Source: Hyperoodon ampullatus (Eukaryota; Chordata; Mammalia; Artiodactyla; Ziphiidae). From it: 64,000 bases of DNA. The stretch is from NCBI GenBank assembly GCA_949752795.1, contig CATKHW010000374.1:248001-312000 (forward strand), written 5' to 3'. Under the pieces are notes generated by a model. The model had not been told where the DNA came from. It saw only the letters and a list, made by a program, of their open reading frames with translations, and did no database searches. The translations under genes were made by a program, and so were the position numbers. Each line of letters opens with the position of its first letter. Positions within the stretch are counted from its first letter, which is position 1. Below are positions 1 to 10,434 of the stretch, piece by piece.

Positions 1-353
1 TTATATTTCCTGGGATATTTAAGGTGTACCCAAGTTGAGGTCCTTGTAAGCAGTGCAGCCCTAAATTTTGGGGTGGCTCTGTCTTATTGGTTTTCAGTTT
101 TCCCAAGGTATATTCCCTAGACTGGAAGTGCCCTTGGCTCTGTAGCTCTGTTCTTTACTTGTTTTAGGGAACACAATGTACTCCTCCAGAGAGGCAGTTG
201 GCAATTTACATCCCGCCCATCAGCATAACAAGGCTCCCTGTTCTCCAGGGCCTGTCTTGCCTTTCTTGTTTGTACACATTTTGTGGATGTCCCTTTTCAC
301 CGGTGGGAAGTGATACTTCTTTGTAGTGCAGATTTGCATTGCCCGCTTGCTTG

Positions 354-427
354 CTTGGCCAAAAAGGGCGTATGCGTTTTCTCCTGAATATATTCAGGAG
401 AAAACGCATACGCCCTTTTTGGCCAAG
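354..427. repeat. 74 bp perfect palindrome (M1)
   Basis: Two 37-base arms, beginning cttggccaaaaagggcgtat, meet without spacer between 390 and 391; every base pairs. Flanking bases (g353, t428) do not pair, so the ends are exact. Single strands or supercoiled DNA could extrude a long hairpin or cruciform with an AT-rich centre (gaatatattc). It breaks the L1 homology. Both DNA strands therefore encode overlapping copies of the same peptide, which explains the odd matching plus and minus reading frames here. Confidence 0.98.
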
Positions 428-1200
428 TGCATCATTGTCGAAGTTGTGCCCCTCTTCCTGTGCTTTAAAGGCGATTCCAACGTACCTCTTGAAATCTGTT
501 TCCTGTTATTCTGCCTCGCTTTCAAATCTGCCTCGTTGCCTTCCCTCAACAGATTTTTGGACGATAGTTGTCCTTTATTACTCGGCCCGTTTGTGAATTG
601 TTGTGCCCCTGAGCTCCATTCTTCAACTCGTTTTTGGTGAGCTGACCACAAGTCCAAAATTTTGGTTCAGGACCTATACTGGTTCCCGGTGGATGGCTGA
701 GACTTTGGTTAATTCTTCTTCCTGCCGGGAAATTACAGTGATATGTGCCCGTCCAAATGCCTAACAGCTACTCTCTCATTGGTTCTCCCTCTTCCCTTTC
801 ATCCTCTGCCAAATTGGCAACCTGTGCGAACCAGGAGGTTAAAGGGTCTGTCTCTCCAAGTTGGGAGGTTGATAGTAAAGCAGATGGAAAGTCAAACCGG
901 AGCAACAGGAGAGGGACTATTTGTTGAGGTTTAGAAACCTTTCGTATTCACTGTGTGTCCGTTCTCTAGGTTTACCGTACATGTTATAGCTGTAGTAATA
1001 TTCCCTTCAACCTGGAGAGTTGGGAACCATGGAATGGGTGCCAGGGATTTGTGTTTTAAATGGTATGCATTTGCTCACCCAATCTCACCAATCCTCTCAG
1101 TCCCAAGTGTGCAGCCTTATGCCACATCCAGCTGTCGTTTTACATATGGTCATTCCAGGTTTCATCAGAGACCCTGAAGGAATTGGAAAGAATTTCCCAG

Positions 1201-1219
1201 TTTTTTTGTTTTGTTTTTG
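1201..1219 (-). mobile_element. L1 poly(A) tail complement (natural unit boundary)
   Basis: A T-rich tract, seven T, G, four T, G, five T, lies directly before sequence resembling the antisense of a cetartiodactyl L1 3'UTR. It is the expected position of the poly(A) tail of an inserted L1 read on the other strand. If the array was built from one truncated L1, the biological unit starts here (1201-2939) rather than at base 1. The tract recurs in every unit. It is six T in type-b units (for example 35,980) and is broken by G in type-a units (34,242). Confidence 0.75.
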
Positions 1220-1563
1220 AAATTCCTTTTTATAGTGGGTTTGAGCTGATTCTCGCTGCCATGTTTATGCCAGTCTAGACACACTTGATTCCCTTACGGA
1301 GACATGTCAATACATAGGTTTTAAGATTCTTACTAGTCAGATATATTCCTCTGCGGGAAATATGGGGTTTTGATTCCCTTTCACTGAGGAAGGTGTAGGT
1401 CTTGTCTATTCCATAGTTGGTTTTTGGAACGGTACCTGTGCTTATATCAAATTCTGGTTTTATGCATCACCCCACCTCTCCTTCCCCCTTAAGCAGGCAT
1501 AAGTGTGTTTTCTAAATGTGAGACACTTTTCTCTTTCCTAACTCAGTTCAAGTGTAGCCATGT
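1205..1563 (-). mobile_element. L1 3'UTR remnant (antisense)
   Basis: Read on the plus strand, this stretch follows the antisense of the cetartiodactyl L1 3'UTR in order: an A/T-rich start, a tgatt-rich middle, an agattctt block, a gtaggtcttgtctatt block (compare gtaggtccttgttggtt), a C-rich block and a cataagtgtgttttcta block (compare cataagtttgttttcta). The match is gapped but colinear over about 350 bp. The L1 consensus was recalled from memory; a RepeatMasker run would settle the family. The same segment is present in all units. Confidence 0.75.
1468..1490. other. C-rich polypyrimidine tract (L1 3'UTR G-rich tract, antisense)
   Basis: A nearly pure pyrimidine run containing CCCC, CC, CC and CCCCC blocks. 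L1 3'UTRs are known to carry a G-rich polypurine tract, and this sits at the matching place on the opposite strand. The G-rich strand could in principle form a quadruplex or triplex. It is conserved in almost every unit, with single changes in M10 (accc, cccgtt), type c (gacccc, ccccatt) and type d (cccgacc). Confidence 0.55.
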
Positions 1564-1845
1564 TTACAGGATCTTCATAAGTGATATCTTATGATAAGTT
1601 TCTTTTTCTGTGTGACTTATTTCACTTAGAATCATCGTACCTGAATCCACCCATTTTGCTGCTACTTGTCTTATGACATTGATTTCATGGCTGAGGGATA
1701 TTCCATCGAATGTAAGTACCACAATTTTTTGAACCATTTTTATATTTCCTGGGATATTTAAGGTGTACCCAAGTTGAGGTCCTTGTAAGCAGTGCAGCCC
1801 TAAATATTGGGGTGGCTCTGTCTTATTGATTTTCAGTTTTCCCAA
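1564..1845 (-). pseudogene. L1 ORF2 C-terminus remnant
   Basis: The minus strand encodes 93 residues ending in a stop at the place of the L1 ORF2 stop. Residues 47-53 (DGISLSH) and 72-89 (ILSEIS, then TEK, YH and ISL) follow the end of mammalian L1 ORF2p, where the family reads ILSEVSQTEK and YHMISL. Only the extreme C-terminus is present; no reverse transcriptase or endonuclease domain is in the window. The apparent start is TTG, so this is an open stretch rather than a gene. The same frame recurs one per unit, for example 5042-5323, 6781-7104 (107 residues because an upstream stop is lost), 8520-8801, 10259-10540, 17215-17496, 24172-24453, 29390-29671, 34606-34887, 41555-41836, 48505-48786, 55455-55736 and 62405-62686. 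It is broken or shortened at the ends of M2, M13, M18, M19, M22, M25, M29 and M33. Confidence 0.8.
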
Positions 1846-2092
1846 GGTATATTCCCTAGACTGGAAGTGCCCTTGGCTCTGTAGCTCTGTTGTTTACTTG
1901 TTTGAGGGAACACAATGCACTCCTCCAGAGAGGCAGTTGGCAAGTTACATCCCGCCCATCAGCATAACAAGGCTCCCTGTTCTCCAGGGCCTGTCTTGCC
2001 TTTCTGGTTTGTACACATTTTGTGGATGTCCCTTTTCACCGGTGGGAAGTGATACTTCTGTGTTGTGCAGATTTGCATTGCCCGCTTGCTTG
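1846..2092 (-). mobile_element. L1 ORF2 segment, frame-broken, before the palindrome
   Basis: This stretch follows the L1 antisense closely: ggcaagttacatcccgccca (compare accaatttacattcccacca), ccaggctccctgttctcca-type sequence, and gaccggtg followed by gtgatacttc and gcagatttgcatt (compare gaccggtgtgaggtgatacc and ttttgatttgcatt). In the first L1 family these lie in ORF2 upstream of the C-terminal end, in this order. Stops and indels break the frame. Homology stops being readable at the cccgcttgcttg run just before the palindrome. Confidence 0.75.
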
Positions 2093-2166
2093 CTTGGCCA
2101 AAAAGGGCGTATGCCTTTTCTCTTGAATATATTCAGGAGAAAATGCATACGCCCTTTTTGGCCAAG

Positions 2167-2400
2167 TGCATCATTGTCGAAGTTGTGCCCCTCTTCCTGT
2201 GCTTTAAAGGCGATTCCAACGTACCTCTTGAAATCTGATTCCTGCTATTCTGCCTCGCTTTCAAGTCCACCTCGTTGCCTTCCCTCAACAGATTTTTGGA
2301 CGATAGTTGTCCTTTATTACTCGGCCAGTTTGTGAATTGCTGTGCCCCTGAGCTCCATTTTTCAACTCGTTTTTGGTGAGCTGACCGCAAGTCCAAAATT
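2167..2400 (-). mobile_element. L1 ORF2 segment after the palindrome
   Basis: After a short spacer, the stretch from tgtgctttaaaggcgattcc to ctattctgcc keeps the spacing and many bases of L1 antisense tgtgctttttggccatctg to cttctgcc (57 against 59 bases). Weaker colinear matches follow around 2293-2375 (atttttggacgatagttgtc, then cgttttt). Identity is low, so the distal half is tentative. Confidence 0.5.
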
Positions 2401-2939
2401 TTGGTTCAGGACCTATGCTGGTTCCCGGTGGGTGGCTGAGACTTTGGTTAATTCTTCTTCCTGCCGGGAATTTAGAGTGATGTGTGTCCGTCCAAATGCC
2501 TAACAGCTACTCTCTCATTGGTTCTCCCTCTTCCCTTTCATCCTCTGCCAAATTGGAAACCTGTGCGAACCAGGAGGTTAAAGGGGCTGTCTCTCCAAGT
2601 TGGGAGGTTGATAGTAAAGCAGATGGAAAGTCAAACCGGAGCACCAGGAGAGGGACTATTCGTTGAGTTTTAGAAACCTTTCGTATTCACAGTGTGTCCG
2701 TTCTCTAGGGTTCCCGTACATGTTATAGCTGTAGTAATATTCCCTTCAACCTGGAGAGTTGGGACCCATGGAATGGGTGCCATGCATTATTGTTTTAAAG
2801 GGTCTGCATTTGCTCACCCAATCTCAACAATCGTCTGAGTCCCAAGTGTCCCTCCTTATGCCACATCCAGCTGTCATTGTAGATAGGATCATTCCAGGGT
2901 TCATCACAGACCCTGAAGGAATTGTAAAGAATTTCCCAG
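2401..2939. other. Most diverged part of the unit, origin unproven
   Basis: About 540 bp with no gene and no clear element. Isolated blocks resemble more 5' L1 ORF2 antisense in the right order, such as ggggctgtctctcc (compare gaggctgtcttttctcc) and tagctgtagtaatattccc followed by ggagagttggg (compare tagctttgtagtatagtc and cagggagcctg). This suggests that the unit is L1 from end to end. The case rests on short gapped matches made from memory. A target-site duplication next to the T tract was looked for and not found. Confidence 0.35.
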
Positions 2940-3478
2940 TTTTTTTGTTTTGTTTTTGAAATTCCTTTTTATAGTGGGTTTGAGCTGATTCTCGCTGCCA
3001 TGTTTATGCCAGTCTAGACACACTTGATTCCCTTACGGAGACATATCAATACATAGTTTTTAAGATTCTTACTAGTCAGATATATTCCTCTGCGGGAAGT
3101 ATGGGGTTTTGAGTCCCGTTCACTGAGGAAGGTGTAGGTCTTATCTATTCCATAGTTGGTTTTTGGAACGGTACCTGTGCTTATATCAAACTCTGGTTTT
3201 ATGCATCACCCCACCTCTCCTTCCCCCTTAAGCAGGCATAAGAGTGTTTTCTAAATGTGAGACACTGTTCTCTTTCCTAACTCAGTTCAAGTGTAGCCAT
3301 GTTTACAGGATCTTCATAAGTGATATCTTATGATAAGTTTCTTTTTCTGTGTGACTTATTTCACTTAGAATCATCGTACCTGAATCCACCCATTTTGCTG
3401 CTACTGGTCTTATGACATTGATTTCATGGCTGAGGGATATTCCATCGTACGTAAGTACCACAATTTTTTGAACCATTT

Positions 3479-5217
3479 TTATATTTCCTGGGATATTTAA
3501 GGTGTACCCAAGTTGAGGTCCTTGTAAGCAGTGCAGCCCTAAATTTTGGGGTGGCTCTGTCTTATTGATTTTCAGTTTTTCCCAGGTATATTCCCTAGAC
3601 AGGAAGTGCCCTTGGCTCTGTAGCTCTGTTGTTTACTTGTTTTAGGGAACACAATGCACTCCTCCAGAGAGGCAGTTGGCAATTTACATCCCGCCCATCA
3701 GCATAACAAGGCTCCCTGTTCTCCAGGGCCTGTCTTGCCTTTCTGGTTTGTACACATTTTGTGGATGTCCCTTTTCACCGGTGGGAAGTGATACTTCTTT
3801 GTAGTGCAGATTTGCATTGCCCGCTTGCTTGCTTGGCCAAAAAGGGCGTATGCGTTTTCTCCTGAATATATTCAGGAGAAAACGCATACGCCCTTTTTGG
3901 CCAAGTGCATCATTGTCGAAGTTGTGCCCCTCTTCCTGTGCTTTAAAGGCGATTCCAACGTACCTCTTGAAATCTGTTTCCTGTTATTCTGCCTCGCTTT
4001 CAAATCTGCCTCGTTGCCTTCCCTCAACAGATTTTTGGACGATAGTTGTCCTTTATTACTCGGCCCGTTTGTGAATTGTTGTGCCCCTGAGCTCCATTCT
4101 TCAACTCGTTTTTGGTGAGCTGACCGCAAGTCCAAAATTTTGGTTCAGGACCTATGCTGGTTCCCGGTGCTGGGCTGAGACTTTGGTTAATTCTTCTTCC
4201 TTCCTGGAATTTAGAGTGATGTGTGTCCGTCCAAATGCCTAACAGCTACTCTCTCATTGGTTCTCCCTCTTCCCTTTCTTCCTCTGCCAAATTGGAAACC
4301 TGTGCGAACCAGGAGGTTAAAGGGGCTGTCTCTCCAAGTTGGGAGATGGATAGTAAAGCAGATGGAAAGTCAAACCGGAGCACCAGTAGAGGGACTATTC
4401 GTTGAGTTTTAGAAACCTTTCGTATTCACAGTGTGTCCGTTCTCTAGGTTTCCCGTACATGTTATAACTGTAGTAATATTTCCTTCAACCTGGAGAGTTG
4501 GGACCCATGGAATGGGTGCCAGGCATTTGTGCTTTAAAGGGTCTGCCTTTGCTCACCCAATCTCACCAATCCTCTCAGTCGCATGTGTCCAGCCTTATGC
4601 CACATCCAGCTGTCATTGTAGATAGGATCATTCCAGGTTTCATCAGAGACCCTGAAGGAATTGGAAAGAATTTCCCAGTTTTTTTGTTTTGTTTTTGCAA
4701 TTCCTTTTTATAGTGGGTTTGAGCTGATTCTCGCTGCCATGTTTAGGCCTCTCTAGACAGACTTGATTCCCTTACGGAGACATATCAATACATAGGTTTT
4801 AAGATTCTTACTAGTCAGATATATTCCTCTGCGGGAAGTATGGGGTTTTGAGTCCCTTTCACTGAGGAAGTTGTAGGTCTTGTCTATTCCATAGTTGGTT
4901 TTTGCAACGGTACCTGTGCTTATATCAAACTCTGGTTTTATGCATCACCCCACCTCTCCTTCCCCCTTAAGCAGGCATAAGAGTGTTTTCTAAATGTGAG
5001 ACACTGTTCTCTTTCCTAACTCAGTTCAAGTGTAGCCATGTTTACAGGATCTTCATAAGTGATATCTTATGATAAGTTTCTTTTTCTGTGTGACTTATTT
5101 CACTTAGAATCATCGTACCTGAATCCACCCATTTTGCTGCTACTGGTCTTATGACATTGATTTCATGGCTGAGGGATATTCCATCGTACGTAAGTACCAC
5201 AATTATTTGAACCATTT
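3479..5217. repeat. Satellite unit M3 (hybrid)
   Basis: 1,739 bp. The first 620 bp are M1/M4-like (caaatctgcc, cattcttcaac); from about 4,126 it is M6/M8-like (gaccgcaag, gggagatggatag). It ends with aattatttgaacc, shared with the M6 and M7 ends. Confidence 0.92.
3832..3905. repeat. 74 bp perfect palindrome (M3)
   Basis: All 37 base pairs are intact and the sequence is identical to the M1 copy. It lies in the M1-like first half of hybrid unit M3. Confidence 0.97.
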
Positions 5218-6956
5218 TTATATTTCCTGGGATATTTAAGGTGTACCCAAGTTGAGGTCCTTGTAAGCAGTGCAGCCCTAAATTTTGGGGTGGCTCTGTC
5301 TTATTGGTTTTCAGTTTTCCCAAGGTATATTCCCTAGACTGGAAGTGCCCTTGGCTCTGTAGCTCTGTTCTTTACTTGTTTTAGGGAACACAATGTACTC
5401 CTCCAGAGAGGCAGTTGGCAATTTACATCCCGCCCATCAGCATAACAAGGCTCCCTGTTCTCCAGGGCCTGTCTTGCCTTTCTGGTTTGTACACATTTTG
5501 TGGATGTCCCTTTTCACCGGTGGGAAGTGATACTTCTTTGTAGTGCAGATTTGCATTGCCCGCTTGCTTGCTTGGCCAAAAAGGGCGTATGCGTTTTCTC
5601 CTGAATATATTCAGGAGAAAACGCATACGCCCTTTTTGGCCAAGTGCATCATTGTCGAAGTTGTGCCCCTCTTCCTGTGCTTTAAAGGCGATTCCAACGT
5701 ACCTCTTGAAATCTGTTTCCTGTTATTCTGCCTCGCTTTCAAATCTGCCTCGTTGCCTTCCCTCAACAGATTTTTGGACGATAGTTGTCCTTTATTACTC
5801 GGCCCGTTTGTGAATTGTTGTGCCCCTGAGCTCCATTCTTCAACTCGTTTTTGGTGAGCTGACCACAAGTCCAAAATTTTGGTTCAGGACCTATACTGGT
5901 TCCCGGTGGATGGCTGAGACTTTGGTTAATTCTTCTTCCTGCCGGGAAATTACAGTGATATGTGCCCGTCCAAATGCCTAACAGCTACTCTCTCATTGGT
6001 TCTCCCTCTTCCCTTTCATCCTCTGCCAAATTGGCAACCTGTGCGAACCAGGAGGTTAAAGGGTCTGTCTCTCCAAGTTGGGAGGTTGATAGTAAAGCAG
6101 ATGGAAAGTCAAACCGGAGCAACAGGAGAGGGACTATTTGTTGAGGTTTAGAAACCTTTCGTATTCACTGTGTGTCCGTTCTCTAGGTTTACCGTACATG
6201 TTATAGCTGTAGTAATATTCCCTTCAACCTGGAGAGTTGGGAACCATGGAATGGGTGCCAGGGATTTGTGTTTTAAATGGTATGCATTTGCTCACCCAAT
6301 CTCACCAATCCTCTCAGTCCCAAGTGTGCAGCCTTATGCCACATCCAGCTGTCGTTTTACATATGGTCATTCCAGGTTTCATCAGAGACCCTGAAGGAAT
6401 TGGAAAGAATTTCCCAGTTTTTTTGTTTTGTTTTTGAAATTCCTTTTTATAGTGGGTTTGAGCTGATTCTCGCTGCCATGTTTATGCCAGTCTAGACACA
6501 CTTGATTCCCTTACGGAGACATGTCAATACATAGGTTTTAAGATTCTTACTAGTCAGATATATTCCTCTGCGGGAAATATGGGGTTTTGATTCCCTTTCA
6601 CTGAGGAAGGTGTAGGTCTTGTCTATTCCATAGTTGGTTTTTGGAACGGTACCTGTGCTTATATCAAATTCTGGTTTTATGCATCACCCCACCTCTCCTT
6701 CCCCCTTAAGCAGGCATAAGTGTGTTTTCTAAATGTGAGACACTTTTCTCTTTCCTAACTCAGTTCAAGTGTAGCCATGTTTACAGGATCTTCATAAGTG
6801 ATATCTTATGATAAGTTTCTTTTTCTGTGTGACTTATTTCACTTAGAATCATCGTACCTGAATCCACCCATTTTGCTGCTACTTGTCTTATGACATTGAT
6901 TTCATGGCTGAGGGATATTCCATCGAATGTAAGTACCACAATTTTTTGAACCATTT
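5218..6956. repeat. Satellite unit M4
   Basis: 1,739 bp, near twin of M1. The ORF2 C-terminal frame straddling its right edge is extended to 107 residues by a change in M5. Confidence 0.95.
5571..5644. repeat. 74 bp perfect palindrome (M4)
   Basis: All 37 pairs intact; identical to the copies in M1 and M3, consistent with the 5,217 bp duplication. Confidence 0.97.
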
Positions 6957-8695
6957 TTATATTTCCTGGGATATTTAAGGTGTACCCAAGTTGAGGTCCT
7001 TGTAAGCAGTGCAGCCCTAAATATTGGGGTGGCTCTGTCTTATTGATTTTCAGTTTTCCCAAGGTATATTCCCTAGACTGGAAGTGCCCTTGGCTCTGTA
7101 GCACTGTTGTTTACTTGTTTGAGGGAACACAATGCACTCCTCCAGAGAGGCAGTTGGCAAGTTACATCCCGCCCATCAGCATAACAAGGCTCCCTGTTCT
7201 CCAGGGCCTGTCTTGCCTTTCTGGTTTGTACACATTTTGTGGATGTCCCTTTTCACCGGTGGGAAGTGATACTTCTGTGTTGTGCAGATTTGCATTGCCC
7301 GCTTGCTTGCTTGGCCAAAAAGGGCGTATGCCTTTTCTCTTGAATATATTCAGGAGAAAATGCATACGCCCTTTTTGGCCAAGTGCATCATTGTCGAAGT
7401 TGTGCCCCTCTTCCTGTGCTTTAAAGGCGATTCCAACGTACCTCTTGAAATCTGATTCCTGCTATTCTGCCTCGCTTTCAAGTCCACCTCGTTGCCTTCC
7501 CTCAACAGATTTTTGGACGATAGTTGTCCTTTATTACTCGGCCAGTTTGTGAATTGCTGTGCCCCTGAGCTCCATTTTTCAACTCGTTTTTGGTGAGCTG
7601 ACCGCAAGTCCAAAATTTTGGTTCAGGACCTATGCTGGTTCCCGGTGGGTGGCTGAGACTTTGGTTAATTCTTCTTCCTGCCGGGAATTTAGAGTGATGT
7701 GTGTCCGTCCAAATGCCTAACAGCTACTCTCTCATTGGTTCTCCCTCTTCCCTTTCATCCTCTGCCAAATTGGAAACCTGTGCGAACCAGGAGGTTAAAG
7801 GGGCTGTCTCTCCAAGTTGGGAGGTTGATAGTAAAGCAGATGGAAAGTCAAACCGGAGCACCAGGAGAGGGACTATTCGTTGAGTTTTAGAAACCTTTCG
7901 TATTCACAGTGTGTCCGTTCTCTAGGGTTCCCGTACATGTTATAGCTGTAGTAATATTCCCTTCAACCTGGAGAGTTGGGACCCATGGAATGGGTGCCAT
8001 GCATTATTGTTTTAAAGGGTCTGCATTTGCTCACCCAATCTCAACAATCGTCTGAGTCCCAAGTGTCCCTCCTTATGCCACATCCAGCTGTCATTGTAGA
8101 TAGGATCATTCCAGGGTTCATCACAGACCCTGAAGGAATTGTAAAGAATTTCCCAGTTTTTTTGTTTTGTTTTTGAAATTCCTTTTTATAGTGGGTTTGA
8201 GCTGATTCTCGCTGCCATGTTTATGCCAGTCTAGACACACTTGATTCCCTTACGGAGACATATCAATACATAGTTTTTAAGATTCTTACTAGTCAGATAT
8301 ATTCCTCTGCGGGAAGTATGGGGTTTTGAGTCCCGTTCACTGAGGAAGGTGTAGGTCTTATCTATTCCATAGTTGGTTTTTGGAACGGTACCTGTGCTTA
8401 TATCAAACTCTGGTTTTATGCATCACCCCACCTCTCCTTCCCCCTTAAGCAGGCATAAGAGTGTTTTCTAAATGTGAGACACTGTTCTCTTTCCTAACTC
8501 AGTTCAAGTGTAGCCATGTTTACAGGATCTTCATAAGTGATATCTTATGATAAGTTTCTTTTTCTGTGTGACTTATTTCACTTAGAATCATCGTACCTGA
8601 ATCCACCCATTTTGCTGCTACTGGTCTTATGACATTGATTTCATGGCTGAGGGATATTCCATCGTACGTAAGTACCACAATTTTTTGAACCATTT
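6957..8695. repeat. Satellite unit M5
   Basis: 1,739 bp, twin of M2. Palindrome 7,310-7,383 with the same two mismatches as M2. The tagcactgttg change at 7,099 distinguishes it. Confidence 0.95.
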
Positions 8696-10434
8696 TTATA
8701 TTTCCTGGGATATTTAAGGTGTACCCAAGTTGAGGTCCTTGTAAGCAGTGCAGCCCTAAATTTTGGGGTGGCTCTGTCTTATTGATTTTCAGTTTTCCCA
8801 AGGTATATTCCCTAGACTGGAAGTGCCCTTGGCTCTGTAGCTCTGTTGTTTACTTGTTTTAGGGAACACAATGCACTCCTCCAGAGAGGCAGTTGGCAAT
8901 TTACATCCCGCCCATCACCATAACAGGGCTCCCTGTTCTCCAGGGCCTGTCTTGCCTTTCTGGTTTTTACACATTTTGTGGATGTCCCTTTTGACCGGTG
9001 GGAAGTGATACTTCTTTGTAGTGCAGATTTGCATTGCCCGCTTGCTTGCTTGGCCAAAAACGGCGTATGCGTTTTCTCCTGAATATATTCAGGAGAAAAC
9101 GCATACGCCCTTTTTGGCCAAGTGCATCATTGTCGAAGTTGTGCCCCTCTTCCTGTGCTTTAAAGGCGATTCCAACGTACCTCTTGAAATCTGATTCCTG
9201 CTATTCTGCCTCGCTTTCAAGTCCGCCTCGTTGCCTTCCCTCAACAGATTTTTGGACGATAGTTGTCCTTTATTACTCGGCCAGTTTGTGAATTGCTGTG
9301 CCCCGGAGCTCCATTTTTCAACTCGTTTTTGGTGAGCTGACCGCAAGTCCAAAATTTTGGTTCAGGACCTATGCTGGTTCCCGGTGGGGGGCTGAGACTT
9401 TGGTTAATTCTTCTTCCTGCCTGGAATTTAGAGTGATGTGTGTCCGTCCAAATGCCTAACAGCTACTCTCTCATTGGTTCTCCCTCTTCCCTTTCATCCT
9501 CTGCCAAATTGGAAACCTGTGCGAACCAGGAGGTTAAAGGGGCTGTCTCTCCAAGTTGGGAGATGGATAGTAAAGCAGATGGAAAGTCAAACCGGAGCAC
9601 CAGTAGAGGGACTATTCGTTGAGTTTTAGAAACCTTTCGTATTCACAGTGTGTCCGTTCTCTAGGTTTCCCGTACATGTTATAACTGTAGTAATATTCCC
9701 TTCAACCTGGAGAGTTGGGACCCATGGAATGGGTGCCAGGCATTTGTGCTTTAAAGGGTCTGCCTTTGCTCACCCAATCTCACCAATCCTCTCAGTCCCA
9801 AGTGTCCAGCCTTATGCCACATCCAGCTGCCATTGTAGATAGGATCATTCCAGGTTTCATCAGAGACCCTGAAGGAATTGGAAAGAATTTCCCAGTTTTT
9901 TTGTTTTGTTTTTGAAATTCCTTTTTATAGTGGGTTTGAGCTGATTCTCGCTGCCATGTTTATGCCAGTCTAGACACACTTGATTCCCTTACGGAGACAT
10001 ATCAATACATAGGTTTTAAGATTCTTACTAGTCAGATATATTCCTCTGCGGGAAGTATGGGGTTTTGAGTCCCTTTCACTGAGGAAGGTGTAGGTCTTGT
10101 CTATTCCATAGTTGGTTTTTGGAACGGTACCTGTGCTTATATCAAACTCTGGTTTTATGCATCACCCCACCTCTCCTTCCCCCTTAAGCAGGCATAAGAG
10201 TGTTTTCTAAATGTGAGACACTGTTCTCTTTCCTAACTCAGTTCAAGTGTAGCCATGTTTACAGGATCTTCATAAGTGATATCTTATGATAAGTTTCTTT
10301 TTCTGTGTGACTTATTTCACTTAGAATCATCGTACCTGAATCCACCCATTTTGCTGCTACTGGTCTTATGACATTGATTTCATGGCTGAGGGATATTCCA
10401 TCGTACGTAAGTACCACAATTATTTGAACCATTT
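8696..10434. repeat. Satellite unit M6
   Basis: 1,739 bp, twin of M8. Palindrome 9,049-9,122 with one mismatch (aaaaacggcg). Private ccatcaccataacaggg near 8,911. Confidence 0.95.

Larger units (their letters stand above)
1..1739. repeat. Satellite unit M1
   Basis: 1,739 bp. The start is set by the window edge, not by biology. Near twin of M4. Palindrome perfect. Private to M1/M4: attacagtgatatgtgcccg near 732 and the t in actatttgttgagg. Confidence 0.95.
1740..3478. repeat. Satellite unit M2
   Basis: 1,739 bp, twin of M5. Palindrome 2,093-2,166 has 35 of 37 pairs (left arm ctcttgaata and tatgccttt; right arm aaaatgcat). The open ORF2 remnant at its right end is broken by the gtttttcccagg change just inside M3. 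Confidence 0.95.
1..5217. repeat. Trimer copy 1 (M1-M2-M3), 5,217 bp
   Basis: M1 and M2 match M4 and M5 almost base for base at a distance of 5,217. Shared private markers include ttgaggtttag near 923 and 6140, aatggtatgcat near 1057 and 6274, and ctcttgaatatattc near 2120 and 7337. M3 is a hybrid unit and does not match M6 in its first half. Confidence 0.9.
5218..10434. repeat. Trimer copy 2 (M4-M5-M6), 5,217 bp
   Basis: The second copy of the trimer pattern. M4-M5 copy M1-M2 with only scattered changes (ctttctggtttg against ctttcttgtttg; tagcactgttg at 7,099 against tagctctgttg). M6 agrees with M3 only in its second half and is also the first member of the next dimer. Confidence 0.88.

Noticed and set aside
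354..427. Palindrome as a rho-independent terminator or CRISPR-like repeat
   Set aside because: The context is a eukaryotic satellite. The arms are 37 bp with no loop, the spacing is a full 1.74 kb unit, and there are no short spacers or cas genes.
326..640. Recurring plus-strand frame of 104 codons over the palindrome, as a conserved small protein
   Set aside because: It begins at GTG, repeats once per unit with its sequence set by the satellite, and its central peptide is mirrored on the other strand only because of the palindrome. No promoter or family match is visible.
654..665. 12 bp palindrome ccaaaattttgg as a regulatory operator
   Set aside because: Short AT-rich self-complementary words are common by chance, it changes to ccaaaatcttgg in type-b units, and there is no gene nearby.
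1150..1210. Target-site duplication flanking the L1 copy
   Set aside because: Sequence before the T tract (gaatttcccag) has no convincing direct copy near the far end of the L1 homology.
1468..1490. C-rich tract as a telomere-like or independent microsatellite
   Set aside because: It has no regular short period and is explained by the known G-rich tract of L1 3'UTRs.
1826..2335. 169-codon plus-strand frame, also at 7,043, as a gene
   Set aside because: Present only in twin units M2 and M5, antisense to the L1 remnant, and lost in all other units by single changes.
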